Below, piece after piece: positions 45,261 to 55,944 of a DNA stretch of 64,000 nucleotides. Source of the DNA: Macrostomum hystrix (lineage: Eukaryota; Platyhelminthes; Macrostomidae); assembly GCA_950097015.1 (NCBI GenBank), contig CATNEN010000001.1, positions 7,931,001-7,995,000 on the forward strand, read 5' to 3'. The notes under the pieces were generated by a model that ran no database searches, had not been told where the DNA came from, and saw only the letters and a program-made list of their open reading frames with translations. A program made the position numbers and the translations under genes. The stretch's first letter is position 1. Every line of letters begins with the position of its first letter.

Positions 45261-48158
45261 ATGCTATATATAATAATACTGCGATTATAACCAATAAAGC
45301 CAAAATTTTTTTAGTTCAAACTTAACTTTTATGCGATCCTGTAATAAGTCACCTATATTAGCTATAAAAGATACAAAAAGGGCAAGCAAATACAACAGAA
45401 AAACATGACATGACAACGGCATGCAGTAAGAGTAAACAAGGCGTAGGCAAACGAAACGCGATTGCGAAGGATAGTAGAAATTAATTAAATAAATAGGCAA
45501 CGCTTTTTATCGAGAAGTCGAGAAATCTAAGCAAGCCGCTAAATAATGGAATACTACAGTAGAAATTATGCAGATGAGTGCACGTATGCTTTCGTCATTA
45601 TCGTATTACATAATACGTATTGTGACGCTATTTCCTAAAATACTTACGTTTAGAATGATTTAAATGCTTTGTGTTAAAACAAAGTAGAACACATTGTGTC
45701 TGAACTATAGAGTCAATTTTAATTTAAACCAATGCTTTACTCCTTTCTTACGTTAAAAAGCTTTTTCTGTATATAAACTTTGAATACTTTTTCTAGTTCG
45801 TTTGTTTTTGCACCTCCAGAGGTACATTATTCAGAGATGTGATGTTTCTCTTACTGTCTATGACTGGAGAGAACGCAGAATGTAAAAATAAATCTGCGAA
45901 TCCGATTGGCTTAATTTAAAGGTGGACAAAATGGACGCATTGTACTTGTAAGATAACATTAAATATCACCAGAGATTAAAGATCACCCGAGACAATAAAG
46001 CGTTCAGTCTCAATTGACGCTCTTGCCGAGACGTAGTAGTTCATTGGTGTACATGCACTGCAAAAGCTTCAGTCATGTATTTGATTGACTGCATGCTTCT
46101 CTATCCTCAGCAGTAATTGCTTGACTCGTTATATAATGCGGTGCTAACACTTAGGTAGGACCTTTGCTAAGGACCGCTGAAGAATAAAACAACTGCTAGG
46201 ACATAAAACTCAAAGCTCTGGGCAAATCCAACAGCAGAAGGCCAGATCACCAGGAAACAGTAGTAACAATAATTGCAGTTTCTGGTGTCGATCTTTTTCT
46301 GGTGATGATTTCTTATATCAGTCTGCAGAACGATGGCTCCAACAGTGTCGATGAAGGCGCGACCGATTGGAGAACGAGCTCGTTTTGACGTACAAGAATT
46401 ACACATGTGCAGTGGCGCAACCAGGTTTTGCTTTAGGGGGGGGCGGTCTTTGCGTAGAATGCCCCGCGGGCCGTAGGGGGGGGGCGGCCGCCAGGTGGAG
46501 TGCGCCCTGTTTCGCGGCTTTCGCCCACTATTCCTGGGCCAATTTCAAGGGCCGTTAGGGTAGGGCCCAGACGATTTATAAGGTTAAAAAATCAGAACGC
46601 ACCCACGATTATAATGAAAGCTTGAAAATTAATATATGACAAATGGTCTTGGACTTGGTCTTTGGTCTATGTACGTTTGGACTTGGGGGACAGGGAATGA
46701 GATGTGTAACACATGGACAAAACCTAACGGTGCTTGCTTACCGGCATCTTCCTAGATACGAAAAAGCTCGATGATCAATGCCGAAATGGCACTGCTTGCT
46801 TTTTATTTATATTTAGATTTTAGGTTAAAATAATGCGTATTATAAGTGTGTATGTGCGGCTTAACAAGTTTAAGAAATGTCGAACGATCGAATGACGCGC
46901 GAAACGATCGGACCGATCGCCAGAGGTACATGGGCTGCCCCAAACTGGTCCAGGAAACCTGCAGGGTTACTTCTCGCTTAGACTTACTTTTTTTTACTGT
47001 TCACGTGTATCTGGGCGTATAGCACCTTTAGTGTTTTGGCTAGCGAGAATTTCGTTTGTCTTTTGCCGCCTGTGACCCAGAATTTTGCACCACGTATCTT
47101 CCTGTCATAACTAATGTGATTTCCTCGAGCTTAATTTCTTAGTATTTAGGCAAACGCTGCCCACAGCTCAAACTTAGCCTATATAAGTGCCCTTAATTAA
47201 GTGATTGTTTTTTTGCAGTGTAGAGCGCTTGATTCTGATGTGCGTGTTTCTGGATTTTTCCCAAAAATAATTCACCCAGGGGTGACAGAAGCAGACAAAA
47301 GATGGCTTGTCTCAGCAGCAGAGAACCAATGTCCCCCAGCAGTGTAACGACCTCAAAAATTGGTCGTAATTAACCCAAATCTTATTAGGCTAGACAGCAG
47401 GCCAATATTTTTATTAAGCGGTGCAAATTTATTAACGAAAGCTTGGACCTGCACAGGGAAGTTAATTGTTTTACCCATAAACGAATTATGGTAGGGGAAC
47501 TTCATGCAATGGAGAACAATTTAAGGTGAACGCATATTGATCCATCGTACCAAACAGTAGTAGATTGTGTAAATTCAATTGTCAAATAGGTGTGCACTGT
47601 ATCGGTAATTAATAACAATTAGCCAGTTAAAAAACAATGGACAGGAATAGTGGTGCTGCTGGCGATCAATCAAGCCAGGATGCAGGAAATGGTTCAGCTA
47701 AACTCTTGTGATGGACTCAGTAGCAGAGAAGGATTTACAAACTCAGTGCGTTCGCGCTATACACGATCTATAAATAAACTTTCATAATTTTGAGTTCGCT
47801 GTGTACTGTATTTACCTTGACTCACCTCACTGCAATTTACCACGGATGCACAGTGACCTGTACCTAGGCGTTAATGAGGCTGCTGAATGATGTTTATATA
47901 GTCACTGTGGAACGAAATTAAATTCGCTGATCATGATTTTTTTCGCTTGATAAATTGATCAAATAAAGAAGCAGCTATTTTAGAATTTCAGGCTTGCTAG
48001 CAAACAGGGCATGAGAGTGATGCTTGCATTGGCTGCAGCATTTCGCTTCCTTGAGCTAATAAACACCGATTACGACAACTTTCATACCAACCGTGGTAAA
48101 AGTTCAGTAAAAAATAGGGATAGACGATCGTTTATGCAAGTCTTCTTTATCCTCGACA
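45261..48158. other. Intergenic DNA, one G-rich block
   Basis: No gene is supported. 46408-46560 is a GC-rich block with runs of G (AGTGGCGCAACCAGG then GGGGGGGG) that looks like a fragment of a dispersed repeat. Confidence 0.4.
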
Positions 48159-49793
48159 TTATTTTGTAACTTCTTCAACAACTTGCGGTTCCACATTTGT
48201 CCGAACCTTGCCAGGCAAGCAGCACCTGGTTGCTAGGGCAGCCAGACAGAAGTCGTGCAGCAGTTCCAGTAGTTCCATGGCAGACAGCATCGACATGCCC
48301 AGAAACAGGCCCAATAGGCCACCAATGTCGGCAATGAGCGAGTTGAAGCTGTATGCCAGAGACATTTGCACCTCATCACTCATCCGGCTGAGCGCTGACA
48401 GCTCAACCTGAACAAGTGAATCTCGCGCATCAGAGAATGTTCCATTGTACATCAGATAGTGCAAGCCAGGCTCAGCTTCAACTGTGAATGTTTTTTTTAA
48501 CAGGTAGGGCTTGACTATTTCGAACCAGTCGCGTTCGATCGGCCAAGTGCCGGATGAGAGTTTGTAGGAGTACACTCGCCTGCTGCACTGCCTGTAAACC
48601 TCGCATTTCTCTCTAGCCATGTCTAATAGTCGAGATCGGAGAAAGTAGACCTCATCAGCAAGCAGAAACTCGCTACCGAACTCGCTGATGTTGAAGCACG
48701 ATGGCAGCGATTTGAATTCCCAGGTCAGTGGGATTCTCCACGCCGAACAGTTGAAGTATTCTTGTGACAAGCGAGCGATCTCTCTGTACCAGCAGATCGC
48801 TTGGCTGCCAGAAAATTTCTGCTTCTCGCCTGTGTACGGATTCACAATGTTAATCTCTTCGCCACTAATGTGACCAGGGCAGCTGTTGTCAAAGTCTGCT
48901 GGATTATACACAATGTCCTGCATCGAAATCTTCAACCTGTGCTTCTTACCGGGTGCTAGCGACAGCTGAGTATCAAGCTCGCTAGGATAATGTCCTCTGG
49001 GCACCAGGTAAAGTCGCCATCCCACTGGCGTTGTCATATCCAAGCCGTAGTCTAAATTCAAATCGATTGGTTTGAGATTAATCGATTGATTGTTAGAAAG
49101 CATGTGTGAATCATTCGCGGTGCTATTGTCAAACGGTCGGGGCAGCTGCGGATCTAGTAGCAGCACAATCACAATGGCATTCGATGGCTTTCGCAAGGTG
49201 ACCAATTCTAACTCGCTGAAATTCAGTCGAAAGCAATTCAGATACAGCGGATGTTGAAAAGTGGCCACTCTTGCAATATCCACTCCGAAGAAATAGTAGA
49301 ATAGCACAGATTGCCTCCTCTGGTTCGCAAGCCTCTCGTAGAGAAACTGCTTCGGCAGGGTATTAGCCAGTCTCAGAGCGTAGTTCTCCAGGTGTGCAGT
49401 TGCGCCTAGCAACTCAATTTTATCAGCCAGGCTGTCCAAAACCGAACTCCTGTAGCGGCTAAGCAGGTGGCCATCTCCATCGTTCAGCCGTACAGAGTAG
49501 CTACCTGATATTGGCTTCTCATTGCACATGTACACGTCGGGAAAGTTGAACTCCAACGCATTGGCCCGAATGGTTGTGGCCACCTCTCTAGCCGCGAATC
49601 TTTTGTAGACATCGCTGATTCGCAAAGTACAGAACACAACCGAGACTAGAAAGGCTACCAGCCAAAACAGCTTCAGATACAATGGACGCTGGTCGCCTGT
49701 CAAGCGTGACAAGCCATGAACACTGGTCGCAGAGAGGTAATTGCTAGTCGCTGCTCTCATACGACTTTGAGCCCATTCAGCTCCGGTACCCAT
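48159..49793 (-). CDS. DEG/ENaC family sodium channel subunit, single exon
   Basis: 544 residues from ATG 49793 (MGTGAEWAQS); a TTG four codons earlier is not needed. Topology fits the family: a short cytoplasmic N-terminus; TM1 around residues 40-58 (LFWLVAFLVSVVFCTLR); a FPDVYMCNEKP motif (family FPAVTxC.xxP) just outside TM1; a large Cys-containing outer domain with N-glycosylation sites; and TM2 near residues 488-515. TM2 has NSLIADIGGLLGLFLGMSML, whose G-M-S equals the G/SxS selectivity filter. The family forms trimeric, amiloride-sensitive Na+ channels opened by peptides, acid or mechanical force; the subtype is not clear. Lack of introns in a 1.6-kb gene suggests either intron loss or a retrocopy. 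A TATAAAG lies 84-90 bp upstream of the ATG. Confidence 0.9.
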   Translation of the reverse strand: MGTGAEWAQSRMRAATSNYLSATSVHGLSRLTGDQRPLYLKLFWLVAFLVSVVFCTLRISDVYKRFAAREVATTIRANALEFNFPDVYMCNEKPISGSYSVRLNDGDGHLLSRYRSSVLDSLADKIELLGATAHLENYALRLANTLPKQFLYERLANQRRQSVLFYYFFGVDIARVATFQHPLYLNCFRLNFSELELVTLRKPSNAIVIVLLLDPQLPRPFDNSTANDSHMLSNNQSINLKPIDLNLDYGLDMTTPVGWRLYLVPRGHYPSELDTQLSLAPGKKHRLKISMQDIVYNPADFDNSCPGHISGEEINIVNPYTGEKQKFSGSQAICWYREIARLSQEYFNCSAWRIPLTWEFKSLPSCFNISEFGSEFLLADEVYFLRSRLLDMAREKCEVYRQCSRRVYSYKLSSGTWPIERDWFEIVKPYLLKKTFTVEAEPGLHYLMYNGTFSDARDSLVQVELSALSRMSDEVQMSLAYSFNSLIADIGGLLGLFLGMSMLSAMELLELLHDFCLAALATRCCLPGKVRTNVEPQVVEEVTK

Positions 49794-49876
49794 TTCGTTG
49801 TACAATCTATCCGCTAAAGGTCTAGGTTAGAGGCTTTGATCAGTATGTTTAAAATAAAGCGATGGGACCTGAGAGG

Positions 49877-49883
49877 CTTTATA
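49877..49883 (-). promoter_or_regulatory. Candidate TATA box of the DEG/ENaC gene
   Basis: Minus-strand CCTATAAAGCC, about 85 bp upstream of the start codon. Position is compatible with a short 5' leader. Motif reading only. Confidence 0.4.
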
Positions 49884-49989
49884 GGTTGGCTATCGGAGAA
49901 GAAGGCTCCAGTGGACTTAATGCATACGGGACCAATCAGTGATCCTCTGGCAGTCCTCTTTTCTCTATCCCCTGTCTAAAAGTGCATGC

Positions 49990-50745
49990 GTATCATCGCT
50001 TCTCTGCGTCATCTCTCATGTTCCTCCTATCAACCGTGTCTTAAATCTTCCCCGAGTCTCAAATCTCTCCCGAGTCTCAAATCCCTCCCGAGTCTCAAAT
50101 CTTTGCCGAGTCTCAAATCTCTCCCGAGTCTCAAATCTCTCCCGAGTCTCAAATCTCTCCCGAGTCTCAAATCTCTCCCGAGTCTCAAATCCCTCCCGAG
50201 TCCCAAATCTCTCCCGATTCTCAAATCTCTCCCGAGTCTCAAATCTCTCCCGAGTCTCAAATCCCTCCCGATTCTCAAATCTCTCCCGAGTCTCAAATCC
50301 CTCCCGAGTCTCAAATCTCTCCCGAGTCTCAAATCTCTCCCGAGTCTCAAATCCCTCCCGAGTCCCAAATCTCTCCCGATTCTCAAATCTCTCCCGAGTC
50401 TCAAATCTCTCCCGAGTCTCAAATCCCTCCCGATTCTCAAATCTCTCCCGAGTCTCAAATCTCTCCCGAGTCTCAAATCTCTCCCGAGTCTCAAATCCCT
50501 CCCGAGTCTCAAATCTCTCCCGAGTCTCAAATCTCTCCCGAGTCTCAAATCTCTCCCGAGTCTCAAATCCCTCCCGAGTCTCAAATCTCTCCCGAGTCTC
50601 AAATCTCTCCCGAGTCTCAAATCCCTCCCGAGTCTCAAATCTCTCCCGAGTCTCAAATCCCTCCCGAGTCTCAAATCTCTCCCGAGTCTCAAATCCCTCC
50701 CGAGTCTCAAATCTTTACCGAGTGTCAAATCTCTCGCGTGCCTTA
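49990..50745 (+). repeat. Minisatellite, 18-bp unit GTCTCAAATCTCTCCCGA
   Basis: About 42 copies 200 bp upstream of the DEG/ENaC gene. The unit equals the 16-mer GTCTCATCTCTCCCGT of 12668-16378 with AA inserted and one further change, so the families are probably related. 18 is divisible by 3, giving open frames on both strands that are not genes. Confidence 0.95.
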
Positions 50746-51772
50746 TCTTTCCCGTGTTTGTGAGTTGAAGCAAAAATGCTTTCCAATTTTTTTATTATGG
50801 ACAAATGATCTGCGCTAGTAGAAACAAAATAGACTTTCCGCCTCCTCAGGATTCAGAGTTCAAGGAATTCCACTGTTTTAATGACGAATTCCAGGTGAGC
50901 TTTTTTGCTAAAGATATTAAGCTATTATGGTGATTCGACGCATTTTTTAAAATACTTCATTCGTGAATAATTTATCTTCATTTTATTTTCCTTTATTTAT
51001 CATGAAGCACAGAAGCAACCAAGCAGACATATAATTAGCCTACATCTTGTCCGACAGACTGAGCAATGAAAACAACTTCATAATTCTAAAAAAACTTAGT
51101 GTCCCATCCTTCTTCTTCTAGTGGTCCTTGGCACTTGATTAATCTCAAAGTTATGTGGTTATTCCTCTTTGCTTTGTTTGTGGTTACTTTAGCGCACATG
51201 CTGTAAAGCCTTGGTGCATATATACGAAAATCAAGTACGTAAAAGAGAACGGGGAGCATAGCTCTTAAATCACGTATATTCATATTTGCATTTTTTATTT
51301 CGTGCATTATTGCTACCTTCTGTGTCATACTATAGTTGGACTCTAAAGCTACTATATAGGCATGCAAATAGAAGCTTTCATGTTGTGAAATTGAAAAAAT
51401 CTAACTAAATGAATTATGATTAAGTGCATAAAATTACAAGTGTATTACTTTGTTTTGCTTCTTTTAAACGCCTTTAAATAGTAAATTATACATATAATAG
51501 TCACAAAAAGTTCGTACTTTTAAAATCGAGATTATACCATTAAAACAAAATTTAGAAAGCGAAAACAAACAATAATTCAGTTGAAAAATAACTGCTTTTA
51601 TTTTAATAACCGTAATAAAAACTCTGAATATAATACTTCAATTCGATACTTAATAAACTTTTAACGAAAACTAACCTATAGAAAAAAACTACCTAAAAAG
51701 TATGTTAAAGACAGCTTAATCAATCAAATTTACACATCGTTAGTTGTGAACCCGGAAATTGACTGAAGGACT
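50746..51772. other. AT-rich intergenic DNA, 3' flank of the aminopeptidase gene
   Basis: No gene is supported. The 93-codon frame at 51086-51367 (minus) has no domain and may be chance. The aminopeptidase 3' UTR should begin at 51772 and run downward. Confidence 0.35.
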
Positions 51773-54727
51773 TTAAGACTGACTCCTCAGCCACTCAGTC
51801 ACAACAGGCAAGCTCTTCTTCATCCAGTTGATGTTGATCTTGACAGACTCCAGGACATTGGTGACAGCCCGGGCGGCATTGGCCAGGATGTCGGAGTTTT
51901 TCGCCTTGAACTCTTCCAGTTCGCGGAGCCGTTCCGCAGTGTTGAAGCCGGACAAACTGGAAATGTAGCGAGACAGCGAGAATATGCCGGTCTGACGACT
52001 GTGGATGTTGGCCCAGCTGCTGCGCAGGAAGTCCCACAGTATTTGCAGTCCAATTGAATTGCCTGACACGCTGGAAATTACCAGCGCCGCGTCCTGCCTT
52101 CGGACCTTGCTGTCGTCCAGTGAGTACATTAGGTAGCGATTGAGCAGCCAAGGCTCCTGGGTGCAGGCCAGAGCTCGGATCATGTCGTATTGAACTCCTG
52201 GATAAGTCTGGATGATCATTGTATTGAACAGATGGTCCCACACTTCGGCATTGGAGGTGGCGATGCCGGTGCAAAGGACCGTGTAGCGGATGTCCGGATC
52301 CATTGGAGAAGTGTAATTTGAGTCGGCGTACCTTCTGAACTCAGAAGCGGCGTACGACTTGCAGTCTCCGATTTCATAGCGACAGGCTGCACGCACTATG
52401 TGCTCGCGGGCCAATTTTGTCAAGTGTGAGTCGGTGGCGCGGCGAACAATTCCAATCCGGTCATAGATTGGTGTCACCAGCTTCCTCATGTATGCTCTAA
52501 ATAGTCCGTACTCGGCTGATTGCCGAAACAACATCGAGTAGAAATAGAGAAGCTGTCCCAAGGCTGACACCCACGGCGCAAGGTGGGTCTCATTTTTTAA
52601 ATACTTGGTCATGTTCAGGGGGATGCCATAGTCAATGTAGCCGGCCTCGGCTAGAGCAAAGCTGTCGTCAATGAGGCGAGCTCTATCCTGCGGCGTGAAC
52701 ACTGAATGATCAGCAATGAGCTGGCTGGTCAGCGCTTCCCAGTTAGCTAAATCGTAATTAACTCGATAAAACCCGGTCGATCTCAAATTTAGCAGGTACC
52801 ATTCTAATGACGAGTTGATTGAGAAAGTCTGTGTCTTTTGACGCATCCACTGAACCAGGTGAGAAACCTGCGAGCCATTCCAGGTGGTGACGTTATCTTT
52901 AGTAGCCATGGTGATTGGGATAATCCAGGTATAGTCATAGGGACTCGGGTATCTGGAATCAGGTGATTGGCTCGGATCGATGAGGAAGTGCTGTTGAGAT
53001 AATATTAACTCGTTGCCACGACGTAAGCAGCTAACAGCTGGGTATCCCATCTGCTTGATCCATCGGTCCATTATTTCTCCTACATCGATGTCTTGACCAT
53101 TGGCATTGGCCTCATTTGTTAGACTTCTGTAGAGCTCCGTATGGAATGTATTGGAATAATTATTGCTTTTGAGGTAGCTGCTAACTCCAATTCTGAATAC
53201 AGCATCGCCTACTGAGTTGTACAGCATCCGGAGTACAGAACTGCCCTTGCTGTAAGTAATCGTATCAAAGATCTCGTTCACCTCGTCCGGATTATTGACC
53301 TCAACGTAGATTGGATGGCTCGAGGCGATGCTGTCCGAGTTCAGTCCACGCTTTAAATCCTCAACAACAAACTGGGCATCGTTCTCCCACTCGGGGTGAA
53401 GCTGGTGCATGGCCAGGATTTCGACGAACGAGGCGAAACCTTCGTTCAGCCAGATGTCATCCCACCAAGCTGGCGTGACCAGGTTTCCGAACCACATGTG
53501 CCCCAGCTCGTGAGCAATGATGGCCACAGCCAGCTGCAAATACGACGACTTGTCAATCTGCGTGTCGCAGACCAGGTAAACCTCTCGATACATAATTAAT
53601 CCCCAGTTTTCCATCGCTCCGGCGCTGAAGTCAGGAATTGCGGCCTGGTCGATCTTCGGCAAAGGGTACTCTATGTTGAAGTACTGCTCGAAAAAGCTCG
53701 TAATGTTTCTGGCGATGTACTTTGAGCACTGGATATCGTTAGCCCTCTCTGGCCTGGCCCAGGTCACATACTTGCGCCCCTTGCTATCGGTGATGAATGT
53801 GTCATCAAACTGGGAGACAAGAACCGCTAGCAGATATGTTGACATAATCGGCGTAGTTTGAAAGTCCACCCTAATAAAACTTCTTGGACCGTGGGCCGTG
53901 CTTCCAAACCAGTCACTGGCTTGAACATGGCTGGTGGATGATATTGGCATGTTGCTGGCAGCCTTAAAGTTCTGGTGCCTAATAATACCGACATCAAAGG
54001 TGGCCTTAAAGGCGGGCTCGTCAAAGCAAGGAAACGCTTTGCGGGCATCCGTCGCTTGCATCTGCGAAGCCACCAAGTACTTTTCCACGCCCTGCTCCAT
54101 GTAGCTGCTCAGGTAGAGCCCACAAAGGTCTCGCCACAAAGGACCGCGAAACTTGTCCACCACAATGGTATAGTTCTGACCGGCCTGGAGTGGCTCAGAC
54201 ATTGTCACACTCTGCCACTGCCTTATCGGATCCTCTTCAACAGTTGACACGGTCAGATTATTACCATTTCTATCCGTAACGCGAGGTCTAGAAATCGCCA
54301 GCTTGTTGGTGTGAAGCTTAAAATTGGCCGTGTTGTTCAGCACTCGTACAAGAATGCTCACCTTGCCGGTGAAGTAGAACTCGCTATCATTGTTGGAATA
54401 GATAAACGGGGCTAAAATCAGTGAGTAGTGAATCGGTTTCACGCTTGTCGGCAGCCTTAGGTCCTTGATCGGTGGTGGCCTCGTGGTTGAGCTGTGCACC
54501 GTTACTTCATGCGGTTGAGTAGTGACAGTGACATCAGTGCAGCCAGGTTTGGCAAAATAAACAATCATTGAAACAACAACTATGCAGAGGAGAAAAATAC
54601 TTGCTATGCCTACCAGCTGTTTCTTCGACATGAAGACGCCCTTGATTGCGGCGTCATCTCTGACTATGGAGAATGAGCCCTGGAGACATTTCTCGGGCGT
54701 GCAGTCAGATCTGCGATCAAGTTTCAT
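51773..54727 (-). CDS. M1-family membrane aminopeptidase (aminopeptidase N/A-like), single exon
   Basis: 984 residues from ATG 54727, ending TAA at 51773. Type II topology: cytoplasmic residues 1-36, signal anchor about 37-58 (QLVGIASIFLLCIVVVSMIV), a Thr/Pro-rich stalk, then the M1 fold. GAMENWG (370-376) is the exopeptidase substrate-binding motif. The zinc site HELGH (406-410) with E429 eighteen residues on fits HExxH-x18-E. A Tyr in DTITYSKGSSVLRML supplies the transition-state residue. An ERAP1_C-like helical domain fills the last third, beginning after WYLLNLRSTGFYRVNYD. It should remove N-terminal residues from peptides at the cell surface. HELGH replaces the more usual HELAH, a tolerated change. 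No introns. Confidence 0.95.
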   Translation of the reverse strand: MKLDRRSDCTPEKCLQGSFSIVRDDAAIKGVFMSKKQLVGIASIFLLCIVVVSMIVYFAKPGCTDVTVTTQPHEVTVHSSTTRPPPIKDLRLPTSVKPIHYSLILAPFIYSNNDSEFYFTGKVSILVRVLNNTANFKLHTNKLAISRPRVTDRNGNNLTVSTVEEDPIRQWQSVTMSEPLQAGQNYTIVVDKFRGPLWRDLCGLYLSSYMEQGVEKYLVASQMQATDARKAFPCFDEPAFKATFDVGIIRHQNFKAASNMPISSTSHVQASDWFGSTAHGPRSFIRVDFQTTPIMSTYLLAVLVSQFDDTFITDSKGRKYVTWARPERANDIQCSKYIARNITSFFEQYFNIEYPLPKIDQAAIPDFSAGAMENWGLIMYREVYLVCDTQIDKSSYLQLAVAIIAHELGHMWFGNLVTPAWWDDIWLNEGFASFVEILAMHQLHPEWENDAQFVVEDLKRGLNSDSIASSHPIYVEVNNPDEVNEIFDTITYSKGSSVLRMLYNSVGDAVFRIGVSSYLKSNNYSNTFHTELYRSLTNEANANGQDIDVGEIMDRWIKQMGYPAVSCLRRGNELILSQQHFLIDPSQSPDSRYPSPYDYTWIIPITMATKDNVTTWNGSQVSHLVQWMRQKTQTFSINSSLEWYLLNLRSTGFYRVNYDLANWEALTSQLIADHSVFTPQDRARLIDDSFALAEAGYIDYGIPLNMTKYLKNETHLAPWVSALGQLLYFYSMLFRQSAEYGLFRAYMRKLVTPIYDRIGIVRRATDSHLTKLAREHIVRAACRYEIGDCKSYAASEFRRYADSNYTSPMDPDIRYTVLCTGIATSNAEVWDHLFNTMIIQTYPGVQYDMIRALACTQEPWLLNRYLMYSLDDSKVRRQDAALVISSVSGNSIGLQILWDFLRSSWANIHSRQTGIFSLSRYISSLSGFNTAERLRELEEFKAKNSDILANAARAVTNVLESVKININWMKKSLPVVTEWLRSQS

Positions 54728-54783
54728 TCCAGCGGGTTTATCGTTGAGCCAGTAGAGTTGAGGCTAACAAGGACACAGAAACT

Positions 54784-54796
54784 TGCCTTTTATTGC
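54784..54796 (-). promoter_or_regulatory. Candidate TATA-like box of the aminopeptidase gene
   Basis: Minus-strand GCAATAAAAGGCAAG about 60 bp upstream of the start codon; would allow a roughly 30-nt leader. Motif reading only. Confidence 0.35.
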
Positions 54797-55566
54797 CCTA
54801 TACAGTGTACTGCTTTCTGCAGCTTAGTGGCAGTAGCAAATTTGCATCTTAGTTCAAAACATGATTGGCGCCCAACCCCAGGGTGACATGAGTGGCACGC
54901 AGAGCTCGCATTTTCGGTTTCAAGTTTCTACGCATAGAGACACTGCAGAAGCGGCTTATTTCTGAAAAGCAACCAAAAATCTTTAAATATTTGAAAGAAG
55001 GTCAACTTGCGAGCAGTTGAATTGCGTTGGCACTGGATCTGTTTACATTAACAACAGCAGCGTTGTCGGGTGTGAACTGACAGGTAATAAAATCTTGCAG
55101 TCGCATCGAAGATTTTCCAGTCACATGAGGTTTGGTAGCCTTTAAATTTAATGATATGCCAGCTAGCTAGCCTGAATGTGTGAAAATCAGCATTCAAATG
55201 GCCCACCAAGTTAACTCTCTTGAGTGCTTGAATATTGGGGCGTAAATATCTAAAGATCTGACCTCCAAGGCGTGTGGAACTCTAAACCGATAGAAATCTA
55301 CATGCTACACATTATACCTGCTGTTACTATGAACGAATGATATGCGTGCATTAACTGTGATGTCAAACTATTCCTGCCAGAGCAAAGGTGAATGACAGTT
55401 GCATAATTAAACATGAATTAAATAAGCACTGCATTTTGTTTAAACGATCGCTTTAAATTTTTTTTGTTTCTAGATAATCAGTTAGTAGTTTGCAATTAAC
55501 AGTCAAACAGTTTCAATGCTAGTGAAGTATTTTTTCACAAAGTTATTCCTCATCCTACAACAGAAC
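54797..55566. other. Intergenic DNA
   Basis: Between the aminopeptidase promoter and the last exon of the five-exon gene. Nothing further recognised. Confidence 0.4.
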
Positions 55567-55821
55567 TCAGTTGAATTCTGGCTGGAAGCAGTAAATACAA
55601 TTTCTTTTTACCACCGGCTCGTCCGGATGTTGAGCAGCGACGAAAAGTACATTGTTGTGCCCATCCCAGGCCATTGGTCCGGGCTTTACTCTGGTAGCTA
55701 GCTTCAGTTCGTTTTTCTCGTCTGGCAATAGACTGAGGTAGCTAGATCTGCTGCACACCAGGTTGCTACCGCTTGAGTACTTTTGAGTTGACAGTTTGTG
55801 GAAACCAATCGTATAGTTTTC
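55567..55821 (-). CDS. Unidentified five-exon protein, exon 5 (C-terminus)
   Basis: Starts after the acceptor TTTCATCAAAAG in phase 0 (ENYTIGFHKLSTQKY) and ends with TGA at 55567. PGPMAWDGHNNVLFVAAQ resembles a blade of an NHL or similar beta-propeller, where a loop PxGIAxDxxGNILVAD-type pattern is usual. This likeness is only suggestive. Confidence 0.6.
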   Translation of the reverse strand, partial: ENYTIGFHKLSTQKYSSGSNLVCSRSSYLSLLPDEKNELKLATRVKPGPMAWDGHNNVLFVAAQHPDEPVVKRNCIYCFQPEFN

Positions 55822-55944
55822 CTTTTGATGAAAGTTGAATTGAAAATAGAAAACTCAGTGATTGTGTCTTTGTTCGAGAATTTTTTGAAAAAACTTAAAA
55901 TAGCCGCTTTAAGGTCAAATGACTTTGGTGTCAGAAGATTTCAG

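Noticed and set aside
49939-50773. Plus ORFs of SRVSN and SLPSLK repeats and minus LGRDLR repeat
   Set aside because: 18-bp minisatellite, open in several frames on both strands.
51795-52274. 159-codon minus ORF overlapping the aminopeptidase
   Set aside because: Alternate-frame shadow within the real 984-codon gene.
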